DNA of 64,000 nt from contig JASWHV010000018.1 in NCBI GenBank assembly GCA_030760725.1, positions 18,570,273 through 18,634,272 on the forward strand, in the 5' to 3' direction. Origin of the DNA: Neostapfia colusana. Lineage: Eukaryota; Streptophyta; Magnoliopsida; Poales; Poaceae. This document shows positions 31,464-44,065 of this stretch, piece after piece (within the stretch, counting starts at the first letter, position 1; each line of letters begins with the position of its first letter). Under the pieces are notes generated by a model that made no database searches, was not told the DNA's origin, and saw nothing but the letters and a program-made list of their open reading frames with translations. The translations under genes and the position numbers were made by a program.

Positions 31464-33203
31464 TTCAGTTTTAAATAAATTCCTTATATTAAACTACTAC
31501 ACCTTTTCACTACCAAGTATGTATGAAAAGTATTTTTCTTCTCCATATGTGCCTTCAGAATTTCCACCAACCCTAAACTGAATTCTTTGGATTTTAGAAA
31601 CTCCATTTATCATTTGCTAGTTGCTATATTTTCAGATTTATTCTCCTATGCATAAATGTGTATTTTATTATGAAATTAGTAATACACATCATCTAAACAG
31701 AATAGGTTCTGGTCCTAAATAATTTAATAACATATTTTGACCTTTGCCTCTGATGTAAACTATTTTATAATTATTTTACCTATTTTCTATAACTATTCTT
31801 TACTTAAAAATGTGTCCCTAAATGTGAATAATAAATTAAACAGATTCAATTCTGTCCAAAATATGTTTTTATCTCACTCCAAAATTTTCTAAACACTGAG
31901 AAAGTCTTTAACTTAATTTTGACAATATGTTTGTCCCACTATTTAATTTTTAAACACTAGTTACATATCCAATTTTCTAAATTAAATACTAAACAGGGTT
32001 AAAAAGTAAACTCACCCCATTACAGGGTCTATAATATTATTTTCAGAATTTCCAGGGGTCTAGCTACACTTATCAGAGGTGTTTTTCCTAATTTTTATTA
32101 AGTCCAGGGGCTAAAACTGATTTTTAAATGAATTTACATGATTTTCTGGAGTTCCAGGGGCTAGATCTAAAGTTTCCGGGGCTAGCTCTTAATTCCCGAG
32201 AACCCCAGGGGGTAGCACGTAAGAATTCCAGTCTTTATAATGCGGGGCTGACGTGGACCGTCCGATTTTAAACCGACGGCTGAGATTATAACATCGAACC
32301 GGTACGCGGGGATTTAAACCCTACCGTGCGATTTAAAATAAACGGCGCACAAACGGTCACGTCGCTCTGATCGAGCGCGGGCGGCGCTGCCGGCGGCGCA
32401 CGGTGGCGGGAAGCGGCGATCTCGCCGGAAAGTTTCGGATCCTCAAAAATTCTGCCTAGAACTGTGATCTTATGGCATAGATCGGTAGAGGGGAGGTCAG
32501 GGATCTCACCTCGGGGGTTTTCTTGAGCTCGGGGGTCCTGGAAAGTGATCGGCGGCGAGGTCCGAGGCAAAACCACGGCGAAGCTCGTCGGCGCTGTGTT
32601 TACACCGTAAGTCTCTGAGTTTTCTGCACCTGCAAAGCTCCCCGGAGGCGGTGGATCATGACCAGCGAGTTAGATCAGAGTTTTCAAGCTTAGATCGGCC
32701 AGAATTCACCGGCGAAGTCTCGGTGCTCACCGGAGTAAAAATCGGCGATCGCGTGGGAAAAACCGATCGGGGCTGGGGTTTTTATAGCCGGGGGAGGGCG
32801 GTGGGTCAGTTGTGATCGAGTTTGAGTCTTCTGGGACCGGAATTCGGGCTGAGGGACGCGGTATTCCGATCGGTTAAGATCGCGCGCGCGCGAGAGAGAG
32901 TCCGGGGTCGGCGCGAGCGAGGTTGGGGATGACAGGTGGGTCCCACCTGTCTGTGTGAGAGAGCGCGGGCGCGCGCGGCTGCGGGCTGGCGCGGGGGAAA
33001 CTGGGCCGGCTGGCGGGTTTCGGCCCACTGGCCGGTTTTTTTCCGTTTTCTCTTTTTCTTTTTCCATTTCTTTTCTGATTTGAGTTTAATTTGAATTCCA
33101 GTTTGAATTTGAATTTTTGCAAAACATGCAACACGTCCATAAATTTTTAAATTCCCCTCTGAACATGGTTTAGTGTTTTGAATCAAAATTTTGGGGTGTT
33201 ACA
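29750..33203 (-). repeat. Chromo-B 3' LTR
   Basis: Plus strand TGTCACACCC... to ...GGGGTGTTACA. The minus-strand TATA box GGCTATAAAAAC is at 32778-32789, about 420 bp into the LTR. A TA microsatellite lies at 31424-31459, with about 16-17 units against about 11 in the other LTR, and a GC run lies at 32880-32893. Unlike Chromo-A there is no CACGTG array in U3. Confidence 0.96.
32778..32789 (-). promoter_or_regulatory. TATA box of the Chromo-B LTR promoter (3' LTR copy)
   Basis: The minus strand reads GGCTATAAAAAC; the copy in the other LTR is at 42040-42050. It is placed as expected for U3/R of a chromovirus LTR. A motif call only. Confidence 0.65.
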
Positions 33204-33220
33204 GCTCTACCCCCCTTAAA
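33204..33220 (-). other. Polypurine tract of Chromo-B
   Basis: The minus strand reads TTTTAAGGGGGGTAGAGC immediately before the LTR. It overlaps the end of the pol frame and is nearly identical to the tract of Chromo-A. Confidence 0.85.
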
Positions 33221-36200
33221 AGAAATCTCGTCCTCGAGATTGGTGTTTCTTAGAAAACAATTCCGGAAATTGTGCCTTGAGCTCATCTTCCCGTTCCCAG
33301 GTGGCTTCCTCTTCTGAGTGATGCTTCCACTGCACCTTGCACATCCGGATTCTTTTATTTCTGGTGAGGCGTTCCATTGTCTCCAAAATCTTGTATGGTT
33401 GCTCGGCATAAGACAAATCTTCAGCTACATCCACTTCATTCATGGGTAACACCTCCTCAGGCGTCCTCAGGCATTTCTTGAGTTGTGACACATGGAATAC
33501 ATCGTGCACGTCCGATAGATGAACCGGTAACTCTAGTTGGTACGCCACTTCGCCTTTTCTTTCCAAAACTTGAAAGGGTCCGATGTATCGAGGTGACAAC
33601 TTCCCTTTCACCTTGAACCGACGAAGTCCTCTGATAGGGGACACCTTGAGATAAACATAATCTCCCACGTTGAAAACGAGCTCTCTCCTTCGTACATCAG
33701 CATAACTCTTTTGGCGTGTTTGTGCTATCCTCAAGTTGTTGCGAATCTCCCTCACCTTCGCCTCGGCTTCTTGTAGCACTTCTGGACCAAACACTTTACT
33801 TTCTCCTGTTTGGTTCCAAAATAGGGGAGTTCTGCACTTCCTTCCATACAAAGCTTCAAACGGTGACATCTTCATACTAGCTTGATAGCTGTTGTTATAG
33901 GAAAACTCTGCATACGGTAAGTTCTTGTCCCAACTCCTATTGTTTTTGAGTGCACATGCCCTTAACATATCTTCAAGGATCTGATTGGTTCTCTCCGTCT
34001 GCCCGTCAGTTTGGGGATGATAGGCAGAGCTGAAGTTCAGATGGGTTCCCATGGTTTCATGCAACTTCTGCCAAAACCTCGAGGTGAACTGTGTCCCTCG
34101 GTCCGACACTATCTTCTTTGGCACTCCATGGTAACACACAATCCTTGACATGTACAATTCTGCCAATTTGGATCCGCTGTAGCTTTCTTTCACAGGGATG
34201 AAATGAGCTACCTTGGTTAGCCTATCAATAATGACCCATATTGAATCATACCCGGATTGGGTCCTAGGCAATCCCACGACAAAGTCCATGCTGATTTCTT
34301 CCCACTTCCATTCAGGCACTTTGAGTGGTTGCAATAATCCCGCGGGTCGTTGATGTTCTGCTTTCACCAACTGACATGTGTCACACAGGGCAACATGTTC
34401 CGCGACATCTCTCTTCATGCCATACCACCAATACCTGCTCTTGAGGTCCTGGTACATCTTCGTACTCCCAGGATGAATGGAATAGTCGGAATCATGAGCC
34501 TCCTTCAAAATCAATTCACGGATCTCCTTTACTTCTGGCACACAGATTCTTTTCCCGTGCCACACCGTTCCTTATTCATCCTCTCTAAAACCAGGAGCTT
34601 TATTTTCCTTGATAAGCTGTCTGATCTCTTGTATCTTCTCATCATTCTTTTGGCCCTCGCGTATGTCTCGCTCGAGTGTGGAGTCCACTTCCATGGCGAT
34701 GGCTTCACCACTATTTACTAGACATAGATTGAGCCTTATAACCTCGTCCTTTAATTCTGCAGGCATGTCCTTCAAGCTCAACTTATTGACCTGCACTTTC
34801 CGACTCAAAGCATCGGCCACGACATTTGCTTTCCCGGGATGATAGTTGATGCCCACATCAAAGTCATTGATTAGCTCTAACCATCTCCTTTGTCTGAGGT
34901 TGAGATCTGGCTATGTGAATATGTACTTCAAACTCTTATGATCCGTATATATCTCTGTCCTCTTCCCCATCGAATAGTGCCGCCAAATTTTCAACGCGTG
35001 TACCACTGCGGCTAGTTCTAGGTCATGTGTAGGATAGTTCTTCTCGTGCTTCCGAAGCTGCCGGGATGCATATGCCACGACATGTCCTTCTTGCATGAGA
35101 ACACATCCCAACCCATTTCCAGAGGCATCGCAGTACACTGTGAAATTCTTCTGCATATCTGGCATAACCAACACTGGGGCTGTTGTCAATCTCTTCTTTA
35201 GCTCCTGAAAGCTCGTCTCGCACTGTGGCGTCCAGGTGAATGTGATTCCCTTCTCCAACAGTTTGGTGAGAGGTCTCGAGATCTTGGAGAATCCCTCAAT
35301 AAACCGTCGATAGTATCCAGCCAATCCCAAAAAGCTTCGAACTTCCCCGACATTTTCAGGGGTCTTCCACTTCTGGATGTCCTCGATTTTGGCGGGATCT
35401 ACGGAGATTCCTCCCTCCGAGATTATATGTCCTAAAAAGGGAACTCTCTTCAGCCAAAACTCACACTTGCTCAACTTGGCATATAGTTGGTATTCTCTCA
35501 GCCTCTGCAACACCAACCTTAGATGGTTCTCATGTTCTTCTTCATTTTTGGAGAAGACGAGAATATCATCTATGAAAACCACCACAAATTTGTCCAGATA
35601 TTCCATGAATACCTTGTTCATGAGGTACATGAAATATGCCGGGGCATTGGTTAGCCCGAAAGGCATGACAGTGTATTCATACAGTCCGTACCGAGATACG
35701 AAAGCTGTCTTGGAAATATCAGATTGCCTTATCTTGAGTTGGTGGTATCCCGACCTGAGATCAATTTTCGAGAACACACAAGATCCCCTCAACTGATCAA
35801 ACAAGTCTTCAATGCGAGGCAATGGGTACTTGTTCTTGATGGTTACCTCATTCAAAGCACGGTAATCCACGCATAATCTTTGGGTTCCGTCTTTCTTGGG
35901 CACAAATATCACCGGAGCTCCCCATGGTGAGGAACTAGGGCGAATATACCCCTTCTCCGTCAGTTCTCTCAAATGATCCTTGAGCTCTTCTAGCTGCTTG
36001 GAGTCCATTCGATAAGGTCTCTTGTATATCGGGGCTGTTCCCGGTACTAGCTCAATTGCGAACTCCACGTCACGGTTGGGAGGCATACCTGGCAACTCCT
36101 CCGGAAAAACATCTGGATATTCCCTGATAGTCCTGATTTCCTCAACTTTCACCTCCACTTGATTTAATTTAATGTCCCTCCTAGGCTCGTGTATCGTTAT

Positions 36201-37718
36201 GAACTTTACTCTTGTGCCACTGGGGTGAGTTAGTTCCACCGTTCTGGTCGAACAATGGATGATTCCTTTATGTTTGGTCAACCAATCCATACCCAAAATA
36301 ATATCTATCCCTTGTGAATCTATCACTATGAGGTTAGCCGTAAATACTACCCCATTAATGTCTAGGTTCACTTTGGGACACACTTGTCTTGTCCTTATTT
36401 CTCCACCTGGAGAGTTTACCGCTAGCATATGGTTCATTTGTGTGGTTGCTAGGTCATGCTTCTTAACAAACCCTTGAGCAATGAACGAGTGGGTAGCACC
36501 AGAATCAAACAGCAGAGTTGCAAGGTGTAAATTGGCAGGAAACTTACCAACTACCACGTCGGGTGCCTCTTGTGCTTCCTCCATAGTGACGTGGTTCACC
36601 CGTCCTCTCATTACACTCTGATGTTGTGGCGGCGCAGGCTTCTTCTTTGGGCATTTATGGGCATAGTGCCCCATTTCACCACAGCTAAAACATTGCACCC
36701 CAATCTTAGATGCCTGGCCTTTGTTGTCTTGGGGTTGGTTTGGGGGTCCTTGCACTGCTGGTCGAGGTGGATATGCGGGGCGAGGCTGCTGCACAAACTG
36801 ACATTGCGGCTGTGCTGGTGCTGCGGGAGGCCTGTAGTTTGGGTTGTACCCTCTCGGTGCTGAATAGGGTACCTCAGCACGGCTCGTCTGCCCCGTAGGT
36901 TGCTGCATCATACGTGGGCGGGTGTTGCTCCCTGAGGCTTGATGTGACCACCCGGCCTTCCTCTTATTCTCATTTTCCAGGGCTTTTAGCTTCCTTTCTA
37001 CCACAAATGCTCTGTCCACCATCTTTTGGAAGCTTTCATACTCATTTGAGGACATTGCACACTGCATCTCTGCGGTAAGTCCTTCCACGAAACAATCTTG
37101 TTTCTGCTCATCAGTCTCTATGTCTCGTGGAGCATAACGGGATAGTTGAGTAAATTTAGTGAGGTATTCCCTCACCGTCATGTTTCCCTGCTGCAGTCCC
37201 AAAAACTCCTTCCTCTTGTTTTTGAGTTCACCTCTTGGGATGTAATGGTTGCGGAAGCTACGCTTGAACTCTTCCCAAGTGATGTTCTCAGGGTCATGAT
37301 GGGCGGCCACGTAGGCGGTCCACCAATCAGCAGCAGGTCCATGCAATTGATGAGAGGCAAACAGCACCCTCTCATACCCTTGGCATTGTATAATCCTCAT
37401 CTTACTTTCAATGGTCTTCAGCCAATCATCTGCCTCCAGAGGTTCAGCAGCACTTGCAAACTTTGGAGGTTGAGTTCCTAGAAACTCACTCAACCTTGGT
37501 TGGCGTGGTGCAGCTTGTGGAGGTGGTACTTGATGCAAGTTGGCCACCACTTGAGTCAAGTTCTGGATGAGCTGATTTTGATTCTCCAGCATTTGGTGGA
37601 GAGGATCAACTTCTTCACGGCGACCACCCCTGTCCTGGCCTCCAGAAAGATGAGGGTTGCATGCCTCATCATTGTTGTTGGCGGGGTTGGCAGCACGTCC
37701 TTTTCCTCTTCCGGCCAT
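33216..37718 (-). pseudogene. Chromo-B gag-pol, single frame with two nonsense codons
   Basis: About 1500 codons in one frame from ATG 37718. The order is: Gag with a capsid-like region ([20 protein letters not shown]); a CCHC knuckle [14 protein letters not shown] at about residue 345; retropepsin [12 protein letters not shown] with [11 protein letters not shown] and [11 protein letters not shown] (about 35562); RNase H ([22 protein letters not shown]); HHCC; integrase core with MDFVVG, SDRGTQF and TERTNQ; and a C-terminal chromodomain (ATWEREDELKAQFPELF). It makes the particle, copies the RNA and integrates the DNA. Stops: TAG at 34911-34913 after YIFT (Gln expected, a C-to-T change) and TAA at 34572-34574 before the integrase zinc region. 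Both are in RNase H or the RNase H-integrase linker. No frameshift was seen. Gag, protease, RT and most of RNase H could still be made. Confidence 0.95.
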
Positions 37719-38019
37719 CTAGCAGAATCAACCAATGTTAATTTGAAAGCATTTAGTATCATCTTACTACTTTCATTTGTTTGTACTTTGAAGTGTTGAG
37801 GCTTTGTTATACTTTTACGAGGGTTCATATCTCACACCAAATAAATGCACTATTATTTCATGTGGGTTCACACACCAAAGCAAAACAATCTAAAGACGAG
37901 GCTGTGAACAATTGCTCATGGCTTCCACAACTCACGTCACACACCAAGCATTAACACACCATTAACTACGTAACGACTCGACTACTCGACCTCTTGCTAG
38001 CTAAGGGAAAGACTCTATA
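37719..38019 (-). other. Chromo-B spacer between the leader ORF and gag
   Basis: About 300 bp, AT-rich, no open frame of interest. The first gag ATG follows at 37718. An intron or internal ribosome entry could lie here if the leader ORF and gag are both translated, but I see no clear signal. Confidence 0.5.
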
Positions 38020-38799
38020 CTACTCGTTCTCTTGAGCTGGCTCCTCGGGATCTTCCTCCTCATTTCGGCTACCTTCTGACTCTGCTTTGGGTGGGGAGGC
38101 TGTTGGCGGAGTAGTGCGACGACGCCTGATCGCTCGGCGATCCGGGGAGTCAGGAGTCCATGTATCATTCACGGTGACACACAGTTCATTCCCATCTCCT
38201 CTTTCTCTCGCCTTTAAGCAAGCTCGCAGCAACGCCTCCGTTTCCTTCAGGGTGTCTCGGACATCCTGAAGCTCTTGTTGACACTCCTGCAGTCGAGTGC
38301 TGAGCATAGCAGCATCCTCCAAGCACAAGTCCATGTGCTCATGGGAAGTCCCTTGCTGCACCGGTGGGTACTTGTACTCCGTGGTACCACTCTCACGTTG
38401 GAGGACATACATGTACTCAGTTTTGTCCAAGTGGCGACGATAGATGTGACTCTGGCAGGTGATGGCCTCCCAGGTGACATCTTTCTCCGCATCCACCTGT
38501 GTCGCTCTACAAGCTGGAGAGTGGTAGATTTTAAGCAGCTGATTTTCGTGTATTATCCTCATCTCTGAACTCCATTCTTCCCTCTTCTCACGGATGGTCC
38601 TGGTGGAGTTATAGTGGATGATTAGCTTGCCCGTATTGCCGGCGGCTTCGAGCATACGCCGAAGACGGCGCAATAAGCCTCCTACTGCCAATCCGTAGGA
38701 AAGGTACGTCACCGGACGGCTCTCCTCTCTTTCGGCAAGGGCAACTACGGGAACTCTCCCTCCTGTGGACTTGCGAGCGGTGCGAATCATGCGAACCAT
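38020..38799 (-). CDS. Leader ORF of Chromo-B upstream of gag, unknown function
   Basis: An intact 259-codon frame from ATG 38799 to the stop at 38020, lying between the primer site and gag, where most Ty3/gypsy elements have only untranslated leader. I do not recognise the family. The N-terminus is basic (MVRMIRTARKSTGGR). The middle has aromatic and histidine-rich stretches, then a likely coiled coil (STRLQECQQELQDVRDTLKE, about residues 170-200). The tail is basic (DRRAIRRRRTTPP) and then acidic (SRNEEEDPEEPAQENE). No knuckle, protease or RT motif is present. It is complete while gag-pol has stops, which suits recent function or simply the youth of the insertion. It could be an accessory protein or a captured host fragment. 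Confidence 0.7.
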   Translation of the reverse strand: MVRMIRTARKSTGGRVPVVALAEREESRPVTYLSYGLAVGGLLRRLRRMLEAAGNTGKLIIHYNSTRTIREKREEWSSEMRIIHENQLLKIYHSPACRATQVDAEKDVTWEAITCQSHIYRRHLDKTEYMYVLQRESGTTEYKYPPVQQGTSHEHMDLCLEDAAMLSTRLQECQQELQDVRDTLKETEALLRACLKARERGDGNELCVTVNDTWTPDSPDRRAIRRRRTTPPTASPPKAESEGSRNEEEDPEEPAQENE

Positions 38800-39019
38800 C
38801 TAAAACAAAAAGAATTTAAAATTAGGTTAGATAAACTTTTTTAAACAAAAATCCTATTTTGAATGAAAATTTGGGGTAAGATGAAGAAAATGATTCCTTA
38901 AATAACACTCTTCAACCCACACCTTGGAAAATAGTTTTTAAGAAAATAGGGCCCTTAAATACGTCCATTTCTACCTAGGTCCACGTTCCTACGGGCAACC
39001 TTGACTCTGATACCACCTC
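38800..39019 (-). other. Chromo-B 5' leader with tRNA-iMet primer site
   Basis: AT-rich leader. The minus strand at 39002-39015 reads TGGTATCAGAGTCA, four bases after the LTR, complementary to the 3' end of initiator tRNA-Met with one mismatch. Nothing else is recognised. Confidence 0.85.
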
Positions 39020-42000
39020 TGTCACACCCGGTTTTCCGAAGAACAACCAAGTGAATATCACATGTATGCCAGGATCATTTTCTCATACATGTGATGACAA
39101 ATAGTGAAGCATCATTTATTACAAGCCAGGTGTCGAATATAAGTAAGTCTTACATCGCAAATGTCTCAATGGACACTAATGCTTCATCACAAGTAAATAA
39201 ACTAGCAGCGGAATATTATTCTTTTAGGGCTCCATCACAGGCGTTGCCCGGGGTCTCCATGAACCTAGAAACCTTACTCGGGTCCAAAGTCTTGGTCATT
39301 ATACACCACCTCATTGTCTTGACCTGAGCAGCAATATAAACCAACAAATATGCAAGGTTGAGTACCAAGGGTACTCAGCAAGTGTGGGAAAATTATATCA
39401 TGCATGGCTAGAACAAGGAGAGGTTGAACTCATGGTGAAAGCACTACGCAATTAATACCTATCACCTTAGCTTATTAAGCACCTACCTTACTACACAGGT
39501 GAAATGTTCCCACTCTCCCATCCCATCATCATAACCCAATACCCACAACAACATTCCCAATGTTAAGCTCCCCGCTTAACTTCCAAAACCATCAATCCTC
39601 TAATCATGAATAAGTCCAAGCCGCTCTTGACCGTGAGCACGGCTGTCATGACAGTTTTGACTCTGCAGAGTTTGTACCACTGTACCCACATGTAGTGATT
39701 TCATCCCCCGTTGCCGGGTGGACTAAAAGAACCTCCATTATGTCAGTGGCTACGATCCACATTCACACTTCCCAGGTGTGCAGCCAGGAGATCACTACGA
39801 AGCCTTTACAAAGGGATTCCCGACGAGCGTGGGCCCACTGAGGTTTCACCCCTAACAGCATACAAGAGGCTCCAACCCCGCTGCAGTGGCCCCCTCTTGA
39901 GCCTTGCGGTTCATATGGTAGTCCAGCTGACATCTACTCCCCGCACCATCCAACACACCCATACTACGACGGGGATACACCTAATTAATTGGCCAAGCTG
40001 CCCCATCTCAGCATGTGGTTGGCACTGTAAAGCCGGGTTACATGCTCCATGAACCGGTCCTTAGGATCCAGTCAATTACTAAACACAAACCCAAGTCTCG
40101 TGCACCCAGCACACAACCAAAACATCCAACTTGCCTTGATCCCTACCTCTACATAACTCACAATGTCTCATTCAAGAGTATGGTAATATAAACTGATGAT
40201 CTCATGTCCCAAATATCCCATTCTAAGCATGGCTAAGCATATGCATGGAAATAAATGACATGGTAAAATAAATCCCAACCCAAGCTACAAGGAAACAAGG
40301 TAATGCAATTCTAGGGAAACTTTCCTAGCATGGGTTTCATATTTCATTTGACAATGCAAATAATTCTATCTACACATCCTAGCATAGGATCAAAGTGGTC
40401 AAGGACACTTGCCTCCTTCTTGCTGCTCTTGAAATGGGTAGTCCTGGTCTTGGAAAGGAATAACTTGCTCTTGAGCAGGTTCTACATCACACCATCACAC
40501 ATAGCAAAAGAAAAACAACAATCCATAAGACATAGTTCACACTTCCACTTCATACAAACCACACATTCATATTTATGAAATTCATTCACCATTATATGTG
40601 TTGTGGTTACTCTGTGTGTTGATCTGTGGCTTGCATACACTTTTATTTATATGTATATGATTCCTACTTTGGTGTTCATATTTATACTTACATACTATAT
40701 ATATATATATATATATGTGTGTGTTTCAGTTTTAAATAAATTCCTTATATTAAACTACTACACCTTTTCACTACCAAGTATGTATGAAAAGTATTTTTCT
40801 TCTCCATATGTGCCTTCAGAATTTCCACCAACCCTAAACTGAATTCTTTGGATTTTAGAAACTCCATTTATCATTTGCTAGTTGCTATATTTTCAGATTT
40901 ATTCTTCTATGCATAAATGTGTATTTTATTATGAAATTAGTAATACACATCATCTAAACAGAATAGGTTCTGGTCCTAAATAATTTAATAACATATTTTG
41001 ACCTTTGCCTCTGATGTAAACTATTTTATAATTATTTTACCTATTTTCTATAACTATTCTTTACTTAAAAATGTGTCCCTAAATGTGAATAATAAATTAA
41101 ACAGATTCAATTCTGTCCAAAATATGTTTTTATCTCACTCCAAAATTTTCTAAACACTGAGAAAGTCTTTAACTTAATTTTGACAATATGTTTGTCCCAC
41201 TATTTAATTTTTAAACACTAGTTACATATCCAATTTTCTAAATTAAATACTAAACAGGGTTAAAAAGTAAACTCACCCCATTACAGGGTCTATAATATTA
41301 TTTTCAGAATTTCCAGGGGTCTAGCTACACTTATCAGAGGTGTTTTTCCTAATTTTTATTAAGTCCAGGGGCTAAAACTGATTTTTAAATGAATTTACAT
41401 GATTTTCTGGAGTTCCAGGGGCTAGATCTAAAGTTTCCGGGGCTAGCTCTTAATTCCTGAGAACCCCAGGGGGTAGCACGTAAGAATTCCAGTCTTTATA
41501 ATGCGGGGCTGACGTGGACCGTCCGATTTTAAACCGACGGCTGAGATTATAACATCGAACCGGTACGCGGGGATTTAAACCCTACCGTGCGATTTAAAAT
41601 AAACGGCGCACAAGCGGCCACGTCGCTCTGATCGAGCGCGGGCGGCGCTGCCGGCGGCGCACGGCGGCGGGAAGCGGCGATCTCGCCGGAAAGTTTCAGA
41701 TCCTCGAAAATTCTGCCTAGAACTGTGATCTTATGGCATAGATCGGTAGAGGGGAGGTCAGGGATCTCACCTCGGGGGTTTTCTTGAGCTCGGGGGTCCT
41801 GGAAAGTGATCGGCGGCGAGGTCCGAGGCAAAACCACAGCGAAGCTCGTCGGCGCTGTGTTTACACCGTAAGTCTCCGAGTTTTCTGCACCTGCAAAGCT
41901 CCCCGGAGGCGGTGGATCAAGACCAGCGAGTTAGATCAGAGTTTCCAAGCTTAGATCGGCCAGAATTCACCGGCGAAGTCTCGGTGCTCACCGGAGTAAA

Positions 42001-42466
42001 AATCGGCAATCGCGTGGGAAAAACCGATCGGGGCTGGGGTTTTTATAGCCGGGGGAGGGCGGTGGGTCAGTTGTGATCGAGTTTGAGTCTTCTGGGACCG
42101 GAATTCGGGCTGAGGGACGCGGTATTCCGATCGGTTAAGATCGCGCGCGCGCGCGGGAGAGAGTCCGGGGTCGGCGCGAGCGAGGTTGGGGATGACAGGT
42201 GGGTCCCACCTGTCTGTGTGAGAGAGCGCGGGCGCGCGCGGCTGCGGGCTGGCGCGGGGGAAACTGGGCCGGCTGGCGGGTTTCGGCCCACTGGCCGGTT
42301 TTTTTCCGTTTTCTCTTTTTCTTTTTCCATTTCTTTTCTGATTTGAGTTTAATTTGAATTCCAGTTTGAATTTGAATTTTTGCAAAACATGCAACACGTC
42401 CAAAAATTTTTAAATTCCCCTCTGAACATGGTTTAGTGTTTTGAATCAAAATTTTGGGGTGTTACA
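39020..42466 (-). repeat. Chromo-B 5' LTR
   Basis: Partner of 29750-33203, the same ends and TATA box (about 42040-42050). The TA microsatellite at 40695-40714 is shorter and runs into a TG stretch. The differences are scattered substitutions with no large indel. Confidence 0.96.
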
Positions 42467-44065
42467 GTTGCCAGTCGCATGGGGGCTGTGAAGAATTGTC
42501 TTCAGCGGATATGAGGTGACTACTGAGACCCAGTGGGCCTGGAAGTAGTGGCGGAGCTTCCTGGAGGCCACGAGCACCGCATACAGCAGCTTGTGGACTT
42601 CTAGATACCTTGTCTTGGCCTCATGAAGCACTTCACTGATGTAATAGACAGGCCTCTGTATGGTTCGGACCCTCTCCCTTAGGCTTGGGAGCTCCTCGTT
42701 CGTTGGCCTCGGCCCGCTGGAGGTGGGTGGACCCACGGGGGCCTCCGGGAACTGGGACCCGGAGGCCCTCAAGCTTTCTTGATCATCCGGGAGCTCCGGG
42801 GGGTCTCGAGGGACCTCCGGGAGATCCCAATTGGACCCTGGAGATTTATCTGGGGGGTCCGGGAGGCCGTCCTGGGCCTCCGGGAGGTCGTCTTGGACCT
42901 TCAGGGGGTCCGGGAGACCGTCTTGGCCCTGCAGGCCCCCCTGGTGTCTGTCTTCTGCTACCGGAGCAAGTTGCGAGGGTGAGAGGTCTGGCCGCTCTGC
43001 GACGAGGACCATACTCACCACTTCAGTTGTCGCCGCGATGTAGAGCAGCAGGTGCTCTCCGGGCTCAGGAGCTACCATGATAGGCAGGGTTGTCAGGAGT
43101 TGCTTCAACTCCTGGAAAGCCTCTTCTGCTTCGTCAGTCCAGGCAAAGGGGCCTGACATGCGCAGGAGCTTAAAGAAAGGGAGTGCCCGCTCTGCTAGCA
43201 TCGGTATAAACCGACTCAGCGCGGCTAGACATCCCGTGAGTTTCTGGACATCCTTGACGCGGGCAGGGGGCCGCATGAAGTCGATGGCCTTGATCTTCTC
43301 TGGGTTGGCCTCAATCCCTCGGTGCGAGACCAGGAACCCTAAGAGCTTCCCAGAGGACACGCCGAACACACATTTATCTGGGTTCAGCTTGGTGCGCGTA
43401 GAGCGCAACTTGTCAAAGACTAAAGCTAGGTTATCTAGTAGGGATGAACCCTGCTTGACCTTGACAACTATGTCATCGACATACACCTCAACCAGGTCTC
43501 TTATTAACTCCCCAAAGGTTTTGTGCATTGCCCGCACAAAGGTGGGGAGTGCATTCTTTAGGCCGTAAGGCATAGACACATAGCAATAAAGGCCGTCTAC
43601 TGTGATGTAGGAGGTGTGCTCCTCGTCCTCCCTAGACATGGGGATCTGATGGAAACCCGAGTAGGCGTCTAGGAAGCACAGCATATCACAGCCTGACGTT
43701 GAGTCTACTATTTGATCTATTCTGGGGAGAGGGAATGGATCTTTAGGACATGCCTTATTGAGACTGGTGTAGACGATGCACATCCAGAGCTTCCCGCCGG
43801 CCTTCGGGAAAACGACGGGGTTCGCCAACCATCGAGGGTGGTGGACCTCCCGTATGAAGCCAGCGTCCAGCAGCTTCTTGACTTCTTCACGGATGAAGTT
43901 CTGCCGCTCGATGGACTGCTTGCGGGGCTTCTGTTGAACCGGCCGGGCGTCAGGGAAGACTTTCAAGTGGTGCTCGATCACCTCCCTGGGGATCCCCGGC
44001 ATCTGTGACGGCTGCCATGCAAACACGTCAACGTTGTGCCGGAGGAAGGTGACGAGCGCGCCTTC
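42467..44065 (-). pseudogene. Tat-4 pol, 5' part: RT and Ty3 RNase H
   Basis: An open frame of more than 520 codons: FAWQPSQMPG, RT core with CFLDAYSGFHQIP, and intact YVDD (about 43470-43481). It is followed by the RNase H region containing the 7-residue repeat array (about 42730-42950), then RPVYYISEVLHEAKTRYLEVHKLLY. It is separated from protease only by the TAG at 44066-44068. It is interrupted within the sequence HSPHATGN by Chromo-B. This is the best-preserved RT of the Tat copies. Confidence 0.92.
42730..42950 (-). repeat. In-frame 21-bp minisatellite in pol (Tat-4)
   Basis: Degenerate 7-residue repeats (DGLPDPL, DDLPEAQ, DGLPDPP, DLPEVPR) in the same place as in Tat-1, Tat-2 and Tat-3, with different unit order and number and an open frame. 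Confidence 0.82.

Larger units (their letters stand above)
29750..42466 (-). mobile_element. Chromo-B: young chromovirus (Tekay/Del type) inserted in the RNase H of Tat-4
   Basis: 12,717 bp with LTRs of 3454 and 3447 bp, a perfect GTTGC target duplication (29745-29749 and 42467-42471), a polypurine tract, a tRNA-iMet primer site, a leader ORF and gag-pol. The LTRs differ at about 25-30 positions by eye (roughly 0.8 %) plus microsatellite length changes, so it is the most recent insertion in the window. Only two nonsense codons break gag-pol. Confidence 0.97.

Noticed and set aside
32690..33186. Lys/Arg-rich frames such as KKKRKRKKTGQ on the minus strand of the Chromo-B LTR
   Set aside because: Caused by a pyrimidine-rich tract in the LTR, present in both LTR copies, with no start context or conservation to support coding.
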